Assembly: GCA_902796295.1 (NCBI GenBank)
Contig: CADBOL010000212.1
Span: 1-17,394 of the forward strand
From: Oscillospiraceae bacterium
Lineage (GTDB): Bacteria; Bacillota; Clostridia; Oscillospirales; Acutalibacteraceae
DNA length: 17,394 nt
Reading direction: 5' to 3'
Every line of letters starts with the position of its first letter. Position 1 is the first letter of the stretch. The notes under the pieces are model-generated. The model saw only the letters and a program-made list of their open reading frames with translations. It ran no database searches and was not told the origin of the DNA. Shown one piece after another: positions 12,882-17,394 of this stretch. The position numbers and the translations under genes were made by a program.

Positions 12882-13973
12882 ATGGCATTCACAGCTAAAG
12901 ATGTTGCAGCTCTCAGAGAGAGAACAAATGTCGGCATGATGGACTGCAAAAAGGCTCTCCAGGAAGCTGACGGCGATATGGATAAAGCAGTTGAAATCCT
13001 TCGCGAAAAGGGTCTTGCATCCGCAGCGAAGAAGGCAGGCAGAATCGCGGCAGAAGGCACAATCGGCGTTTACACCGAGGCAGGCGCTTCCGCTCTTGTC
13101 GAGCTCAACTGTGAGACCGACTTTGTCGGCAACAACCCCGATTTCAAAGCTCTTGCAAATCAGATAGCAAAGACAGTTGTAGCTGTCAGACCTGCCGATG
13201 TTGAGGCGCTCAGCGCAGCGACAATCGCAGACGGCAGCATCAGCGTTGCAGACGCTATCCAGGAGCTTTTCCTTAAAATCCGCGAAAACCTTCAGCTCCG
13301 CCGTTTCGCGCTCGTTGAAGGCACAGCCGTTTCTTACATTCACGGCGGCGGCTCAGTCGGCGTTCTTGTATCTTTTGATACCGACGCTGCAGACAAGCCC
13401 GAATTCGCTGAGATGGGCAAAAATGTTGCGATGCAGGTCGCGGCTATGAGCCCCGAGTATCTCCGCAAGGAAGATATCTCCGAAGCTGAGCTTGAGAATC
13501 TCAAGAAGATCACCGTTGAGAGCGCTCTCAACAAGCCGGATTCACTTCCCAAGCCCATTCTCCTCAAACTTATCGAGAAGGCGATCGGCGATAAACTCTG
13601 GAGCGATGAAGACTGCGCAGCTTATGAAGAGCAGAAGCAGAATAAATTCCTCTTCAATTTCCTTTCAAAGGATGCTCCCGCTGTTCTTGCTGACCTTGCT
13701 CTCAAAGCAAAGGAAGAAATCCTTGAGAATAAGATTTTCGGCGGCCTTGTCGACGGAAGAATCAACAAGCAGCTCAAGGAAATCTGCCTTCTTGATCAGC
13801 CGTTCGTACGTACCGATATCTTTGACGGTACTGTAGGCGGATATATCGCAGACGTAGCCAAAAAGCTCGGCGCAAACATCACCATCACAGGCTTCACCCG
13901 TTTTGCAAAGGGCGAAGGCATTGAAAAGAAAGCCGATGACTTCGCGGCAGAAGTCGCCAGCATGGTGAAATAA
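12882..13973 (+). CDS. tsf: Translation elongation factor Ts, long form
   Basis: EF-Ts, the guanine-nucleotide exchange factor that reloads EF-Tu with GTP. The N-terminal UBA-like domain (MAFTAKDVAALRERTNVGMMDCKKALQEADGD) leads into the core with TDFV (79-82), which contacts EF-Tu. The C-terminal core half shows ICLLDQPFV (301-309) and FTRFAKGEGIEKK (338-350). At 363 residues it is longer than the roughly 280-310 usual in bacteria. The excess lies at about 218-288, between ESALNKP and VDGRINKQLKEICLLDQPFV: an added helical, Lys/Glu-rich segment in the region where typical EF-Ts goes straight from ALNEGKP to the last subdomain. GAGGAGG at the end of rpsB lies 8 nt upstream of the ATG, so the two genes are co-translated. 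Confidence 0.96.
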   Translation: MAFTAKDVAALRERTNVGMMDCKKALQEADGDMDKAVEILREKGLASAAKKAGRIAAEGTIGVYTEAGASALVELNCETDFVGNNPDFKALANQIAKTVVAVRPADVEALSAATIADGSISVADAIQELFLKIRENLQLRRFALVEGTAVSYIHGGGSVGVLVSFDTDAADKPEFAEMGKNVAMQVAAMSPEYLRKEDISEAELENLKKITVESALNKPDSLPKPILLKLIEKAIGDKLWSDEDCAAYEEQKQNKFLFNFLSKDAPAVLADLALKAKEEILENKIFGGLVDGRINKQLKEICLLDQPFVRTDIFDGTVGGYIADVAKKLGANITITGFTRFAKGEGIEKKADDFAAEVASMVK

Positions 13974-13975
13974 TT

Positions 13976-14092
13976 ATGCTGCACCATATTTATGGGCTTG
14001 TTGTCGACCAATTTGAAAATCTGTTAATAGCTTTCTTTCAATGGATTGCTACCGCAGATATCAATGACATGCCGTTCTTTTTCAAATTTTAA
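13976..14092 (+). CDS. Candidate 38-residue small protein after tsf
   Basis: An ATG 2 nt after the tsf stop opens a 38-codon frame (MLHHIYGLVVDQFEN, then a Phe-rich hydrophobic part ending MPFFFKF) that closes 13 nt before the tsf terminator. A weak GGTGA lies 7 nt upstream. It fills the gap almost exactly, as an operon member would, but I recognise no family, and the same bases also contain complementary segments that may be structural. It may not be translated. Confidence 0.3.
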   Translation: MLHHIYGLVVDQFENLLIAFFQWIATADINDMPFFFKF

Positions 14093-14105
14093 CAGATGTT
14101 TTTTA

Positions 14106-14136
14106 CCCCTTCCGAAAAAATCCGGAAGGGGTTTTT
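14106..14136 (+). terminator. Intrinsic terminator of rpsB-tsf
   Basis: A perfect 9-bp stem, CCCCTTCCG (14106-14114) with CGGAAGGGG (14123-14131), an 8-nt A-rich loop, then five T residues. The minus strand lacks a T-run, so it serves tsf and not the convergent hydrolase gene. Confidence 0.95.
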
Positions 14137-14140
14137 GTTA

Positions 14141-14968
14141 TTATATTCCTTTTTCATTCAGCCATTGTGTCGCGAGCACATAGGCCTTTTTACCGTCCTG
14201 CGACATATAGGTGCTGTGGCTTGCGCCTTTCACTATCGCCATATCGCTGCCCTTGATATTCTCGTGAATATACACCGTGTCGCTTATCCACATGATATCA
14301 AACTGACCGCCGACAATATATGCCGGGCAGGTTATCCTCGAAAGGTACTCCGGGGTAAAATCAGGCAGAGTGAGCATCATATCATTAAGCTTGTCCGGCT
14401 TAAACAGATTTTTAACCGCCACTCCGAGCGGAAAATAAAGCTTGAATGTTTTCGGGTGTGAATTTGCTCCGGTTGAGATTATCGCTCCCGGAATATCGGG
14501 ATACATTGCGGCGAGGGTTATCGCGTTGATTCCGCCGTCGCTGTGTCCCATTATTACGGGCTTTTCAAGACCCATCGCCTCGATGAATTCTTTTAAATCC
14601 GTTGCCATGAGCTCATATGAGATTTCACCGGGGTCGCTGCTCTGCCCGTGGCACCTGCTCTCGGGGAGATAAACGGTATAGTCATTCGCGAGATATGATG
14701 CCGCCTCTTTGAGAGAATTCACGCTGCCGCCGTTTCCGTGAATGAGCACAAGCGGCGTCTTTCCGCTTCCGTAGATACGGTAGTGCATTTTAACCTGAGA
14801 AAGCTGTATGAATGAATCCTCCGATGGCTCCTCCACCGGCGCGGGAACGGCGGAAGTATCAAGCTCAATCGCATTGTACTTCTGCGGGTTGAATATGAAA
14901 TCAATCTGAGAGGCAAGACCGCCGGCAAGAGTAGTGAATGTAAGCAGAATACTTATGAGAGCTTCCAT
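14141..14968 (-). CDS. Alpha/beta-hydrolase, membrane-anchored or exported
   Basis: A 275-residue alpha/beta-hydrolase fold protein. The N-terminal hydrophobic segment (about 2-22) suggests a signal anchor; an acidic Pro-rich linker (39-51) leads to the catalytic domain. The triad is Ser143 in GHSDGG, Asp224 in GGQFDIMW and His251 in GASHSTYM; the oxyanion loop is HGNGG (77-81). The substrate is unknown; the sequence looks like general esterase/lipase-like hydrolases. AAGGA lies 7 nt before the ATG. It is the third gene after ychF and the Pr6Pr-like gene, 26 nt behind the latter, with no terminator between. It faces tsf, with the tsf terminator lying 4 nt after its stop codon. Confidence 0.9.
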   Translation of the reverse strand: MEALISILLTFTTLAGGLASQIDFIFNPQKYNAIELDTSAVPAPVEEPSEDSFIQLSQVKMHYRIYGSGKTPLVLIHGNGGSVNSLKEAASYLANDYTVYLPESRCHGQSSDPGEISYELMATDLKEFIEAMGLEKPVIMGHSDGGINAITLAAMYPDIPGAIISTGANSHPKTFKLYFPLGVAVKNLFKPDKLNDMMLTLPDFTPEYLSRITCPAYIVGGQFDIMWISDTVYIHENIKGSDMAIVKGASHSTYMSQDGKKAYVLATQWLNEKGI

Positions 14969-14994
14969 TCTTTTTCCTTTCTGTGCTTTTCAGT

Positions 14995-15798
14995 TCACTG
15001 CGCGTCACTGTTCTCCGCTGTCTGAAGGTATTTTTTTACCCTCGCGTTATGAATCGCGTTCAGCGCGCATCCGACCGCAAAGAAAACTCCGGAGAGGATT
15101 ACGACAACCGCCACAAGAAGCAGCACGCCGGTCGCCGGGTTATAAGGCTGCTCTTTGAGCCCGGGGATGAAATCCCACATCTGTCTGCCGTTGAGGAAGG
15201 GATAGGGATAAAAGCCGTCTATCGAGCCGAGAATTATGCACATGATAAAATAGCAGATGGGATAAACAAGGTAGCAGAGACCGTACTTCACAACGGGAAT
15301 TTTTTTCTTCTCAACAGGGAAAAACCAGAAAGCGGTGAAGAATACCGGAGTAATGAGATGATCCCAGATATTGACAACATTTGAGAACCACATTCCGCCG
15401 GTGCTAACGCCGTTTACCTCTGAGGGGAAGGATGAGCTGCTCGGGAGAAGAACGGTGAAATAGATGATGCCGGTCACGGCGATATTCAGCGTAATCGCGC
15501 CTCTGAGAAGCTCATTGTGGGTCAGCTTGTAGAGCTTTTCGTTCCCGAAAATCCCGCACGCAAACAGCACAAGGAAAATATCGACAAGTATGTTTGATTC
15601 GTTCGTAAACATCCTGAGGAATGTTATTCCGTTGAGATCGTTTGTGATTACCTTGTTTTCGATAAGATAATCCATAAAAGGTCTGAGAATGGCTTCATAG
15701 CTTACAATATGGTGAGCCATAATAAGCAGTCCCCAGATACCGAAGAGCAGAGCGAAGCACGCGAAGCCCTTCTTTTCGATAAGTGATTTTTTCTCCAT
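14995..15798 (-). CDS. Pr6Pr / FAR-17a-AIG1-like six-helix membrane protein
   Basis: A 267-residue integral membrane protein with about six transmembrane segments (near 13-30, 68-83, 100-118, 150-161, 173-192, 224-246). It resembles the Pr6Pr family, related to FAR-17a/AIG1. The signature FTNESN (64-69) and a conserved His before a Pro (WDHLITP, His147) correspond to the Thr and His that act as catalytic residues in human AIG1 and ADTRP, which hydrolyse fatty-acid esters of hydroxy fatty acids. Thr65 and His147 are therefore the candidate active site; whether this protein is a hydrolase is inference. GGAG lies 10 nt upstream of the ATG. It starts 12 nt after the ychF stop and precedes an alpha/beta hydrolase gene, so it is probably co-transcribed with both. 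Confidence 0.75.
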   Translation of the reverse strand: MEKKSLIEKKGFACFALLFGIWGLLIMAHHIVSYEAILRPFMDYLIENKVITNDLNGITFLRMFTNESNILVDIFLVLFACGIFGNEKLYKLTHNELLRGAITLNIAVTGIIYFTVLLPSSSSFPSEVNGVSTGGMWFSNVVNIWDHLITPVFFTAFWFFPVEKKKIPVVKYGLCYLVYPICYFIMCIILGSIDGFYPYPFLNGRQMWDFIPGLKEQPYNPATGVLLLVAVVVILSGVFFAVGCALNAIHNARVKKYLQTAENSDAQ

Positions 15799-15810
15799 TT
15801 TATTTCTCTC

Positions 15811-16905
15811 CTATACATTAAATCTGAAAAGAACGACATCGCCGTCTTTCATTACATAATCCTTGCCTTCACTCCTGATAAGGCCCTTCTCTCTTGCCGC
15901 AGCCATTGAACCGAGTCTGATAAGATCGTCATAGGCGATAACTTCGGCTCTGATGAATCCTCTTTCAAAATCGGAGTGAATCTTGCCCGCCGCCTGGGGA
16001 GCTTTTGTCCCGTTTTTAATCGTCCACGCTCTGACCTCGGGCTGCCCCGCAGTCAGGTATGATATGAGCCCGAGAAGGGCATAACTCTTCTTGACAAGCA
16101 GATCGAGTCCGCCGCTCGCAACTCCGAGCTCGCTCAGGAACATTTCCTTTTCGTCCGGGCTGAGAGATGCAATCTCCGCCTCAAGCTCGGCACATATCGG
16201 TAGCACTTCACTGCCCTCAGCCGCGGCAATTTCACAGACCTTTTTATAATTCGCGTTATTATCTATACCGTTTGCAAAATCATCCTCACTGAGATTGCAG
16301 GCGTATATGACGGGCTTTGCGGTCAGAAGCGCAACCTCCGCAAGCATTGCCTTTTCATTTTCGTCACACTCAATATTTCTCGCGGGCACATTGTTTTCAA
16401 GCTCGTCTTTGACACGTTTCAGAAATTCAAGCTCTCCCGCAAGGGATTTATCGCCCTTGAGCGCTTTCGACACTCTGTCGATTCTTCGCTCAACCATTTC
16501 AATATCGGAGAAAATGAGCTCGAGGTTGATTGTTTCGATATCGCGCTCGGGGTTAATGCTCGCGTCAACATGAACTATATCATCATTTTCAAAACATCTG
16601 ACAACATGTATGACGGCATCTGTCTCCCTGATATGAGAAAGGAATTTGTTGCCGAGCCCCTCGCCTTTTGAGGCACCTCTTACGAGACCGGCTATATCAA
16701 CAAATTCGATAAATGCGGGCGTAACTTTTACAGGATTATACAGCTCAGCCAGCTTATCGAGTCTCTCATCGGGAACGGCAACCACTCCCACATTTGGTTC
16801 TATGGTGCAGAAAGCGTAGTTTGCGCTCTGCGCTCCCGCGTTTGTTATCGCATTAAAAAGCGTGCTTTTGCCGACATTCGGCAGACCGACAATTCCGAGT
16901 TTCAT
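15811..16905 (-). CDS. ychF: Redox-regulated ATPase YchF (Obg-family)
   Basis: A 364-residue P-loop protein of the Obg/YchF family, a universally conserved ribosome-associated ATPase. It shows the G1 loop GLPNVGKST (7-15), DIAG (70-73) and NLSE (204-207), which replaces the NKxD guanine-specificity motif and explains the preference for ATP in this family. A helical hairpin (about 130-200) is followed by a C-terminal TGS domain (about 281-364; RAWTIKNGTKAPQAAGKIHSD split by one strand). The start is the ATG at 16905, 8 nt after GAGGAG, giving the standard MKLGIVGLPN terminus; an in-frame ATG at 16911 lies only 2 nt from that site. It heads an operon with the Pr6Pr-like and hydrolase genes. Confidence 0.96.
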   Translation of the reverse strand: MKLGIVGLPNVGKSTLFNAITNAGAQSANYAFCTIEPNVGVVAVPDERLDKLAELYNPVKVTPAFIEFVDIAGLVRGASKGEGLGNKFLSHIRETDAVIHVVRCFENDDIVHVDASINPERDIETINLELIFSDIEMVERRIDRVSKALKGDKSLAGELEFLKRVKDELENNVPARNIECDENEKAMLAEVALLTAKPVIYACNLSEDDFANGIDNNANYKKVCEIAAAEGSEVLPICAELEAEIASLSPDEKEMFLSELGVASGGLDLLVKKSYALLGLISYLTAGQPEVRAWTIKNGTKAPQAAGKIHSDFERGFIRAEVIAYDDLIRLGSMAAAREKGLIRSEGKDYVMKDGDVVLFRFNV

Positions 16906-16939
16906 TTGCATTGCTCCTCTGTGAGTATTGAACGGAATT

Positions 16940-16968
16940 ATTATACTCTTATAACAGTAAAATTACAA
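16940..16968 (-). promoter_or_regulatory. Sigma-A promoter of the ychF operon
   Basis: On the minus strand, TTGTAA (16968-16963) and TATAAT (16945-16940) are separated by 17 bp. The leader would be about 28 nt. Confidence 0.8.
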
Positions 16969-17016
16969 CAATAAAAAGTTATAAAAAATCAATTTAAAAT
17001 TATAAATAAAATACAG

Positions 17017-17045
17017 TTTACAAAAAAATATATTTACTGTATAAT
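17017..17045 (+). promoter_or_regulatory. Sigma-A promoter of the substrate-binding protein gene
   Basis: TTTACA (17017-17022) and TATAAT (17040-17045) are separated by 17 bp. A TACAGT/ACTGTA dyad (17012-17017 and 17036-17041) overlaps both boxes and may be an operator. Confidence 0.75.
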
Positions 17046-17082
17046 ATAATAGACTAATTTTAAGAAAACAGGATTTATATAT

Positions 17083-17394
17083 ATGAAAAAGATTCTTTCC
17101 ATCCTTATGACAGCGGTGCTTCTGCTCACGCTTCTCGTCTCCTGCTCGGGAACACCTGTCAAAAAGCCGGGTGCAAAAACGACAGATCCCGAAAGCACCG
17201 GTGAGCAGAATACGCTCAAACTTGCATACTCAAAGAACGACTCCCTGAATCCCACTCTCTGCGAAACGATAATAAATTCGCAGATTACCGGTCTGGTTTT
17301 TGATGGTTTATATAAACTCGACAGCTCATATAAGCCCGTTCCTCTTGTGGCGAAATCGGCAGTTGTCGGCTCTTCAATCGTGAGCATCACGATA
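17083..17394 (+). CDS. ABC-transporter substrate-binding lipoprotein, family 5 (partial)
   Basis: The first 104 codons of a gene that continues past the right edge. The lipoprotein signal MKKILSILMTAVLLLTLLVSC ends in the lipobox LVSC with the acylated Cys21, followed by a Ser/Thr/Pro/Lys-rich spacer (22-43). The mature part begins with LKLAYSKNDSLNPT and ITGLVFDGLYKLDSSYKPVP, the typical opening of the SBP_bac_5 family that binds oligopeptides, nickel or other small solutes for ABC importers. AGGA stands 9 nt before the ATG. It is divergent from ychF across about 177 nt and has its own promoter. Transporter genes would be expected beyond the window. Confidence 0.85.
   Translation, partial: MKKILSILMTAVLLLTLLVSCSGTPVKKPGAKTTDPESTGEQNTLKLAYSKNDSLNPTLCETIINSQITGLVFDGLYKLDSSYKPVPLVAKSAVVGSSIVSITI

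Noticed and set aside
12453..13343. 296-codon minus-strand frame rich in Cys, Ser and Phe
   Set aside because: It is antisense to rpsB and tsf, both certain genes. Its composition is that of the complement of biased coding sequence.
14132..14140. Bidirectional use of the tsf terminator by the hydrolase gene
   Set aside because: On the minus strand the stem is followed by TAAAAAAC and not a T-run, so it should not act as an intrinsic terminator in that direction.
17034..17390. 118-codon minus-strand frame at the right edge
   Set aside because: The plus strand encodes a clear lipoprotein signal and SBP family start here, with promoter and ribosome binding site.

Overview
The window looks like chromosomal DNA from a Gram-positive member of the Clostridia, most likely a gut-type Oscillospirales/Ruminococcaceae lineage. 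This is inferred from the protein repertoire: a secreted C1A cysteine peptidase, a GH25 lysozyme with a Big_2 domain, a ferredoxin-fused aldo/keto reductase, a Pr6Pr-type membrane protein and a lipoprotein SBP with an LVSC lipobox. AGGAGG-type ribosome binding sites, consensus sigma-A promoters and intrinsic terminators fit the same picture. I saw no tRNA, rRNA, CRISPR array, transposase or prophage gene. Both ends cut through genes.

Layout. 1-1709 (-): N-terminal 569 codons of a secreted papain-family peptidase with a large insertion inside the catalytic domain. 1886-3631 (-): acyl-CoA synthetase of the AMP-binding family. 3838-4491 (+): maltose/galactoside-type O-acetyltransferase, overlapping tail-to-tail with the next operon. 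4484-6111 (-): tightly packed operon of an AlkD-like DNA glycosylase, a short MGMT-family protein with an altered PCHR motif, and thiamine diphosphokinase. 6160-7236: a 1.08-kb block bounded by 30-nt inverted repeats, holding a secreted, C-terminally anchored protein with three C2H2-like zinc-finger modules (6257-7060, -). 7446-7811 (-): unrecognised 121-residue protein. 8145-10515 (+): TetR regulator, aldo/keto reductase with two 4Fe-4S motifs, and a nitroreductase-like flavoprotein, probably one redox operon. 10618-11886 (+): secreted GH25 muramidase. 12105-13973 (+): rpsB-tsf, with an unusually long EF-Ts. 14141-16905 (-): ychF, a Pr6Pr/FAR-17a/AIG1-like membrane protein and an alpha/beta hydrolase, probably one operon. 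17083-17394 (+): start of an ABC-transporter family 5 substrate-binding lipoprotein.

How the parts fit. Most of the window is ordinary core and envelope metabolism: translation (rpsB, tsf, ychF), thiamine cofactor activation, alkylation-damage handling, cell-wall hydrolysis and redox defence. The least ordinary part is 6.16-7.24 kb: an extracellular protein built on zinc-finger modules, with a perfect 24-bp palindrome in its leader and matching inverted repeats at the block's ends. Two other features stand out: a sigma-A promoter whose -10 box lies in the loop of an intrinsic terminator ahead of rpsB, and an apparent insertion of about 70 residues in EF-Ts. All family assignments come from motif recognition alone; no database search was possible.
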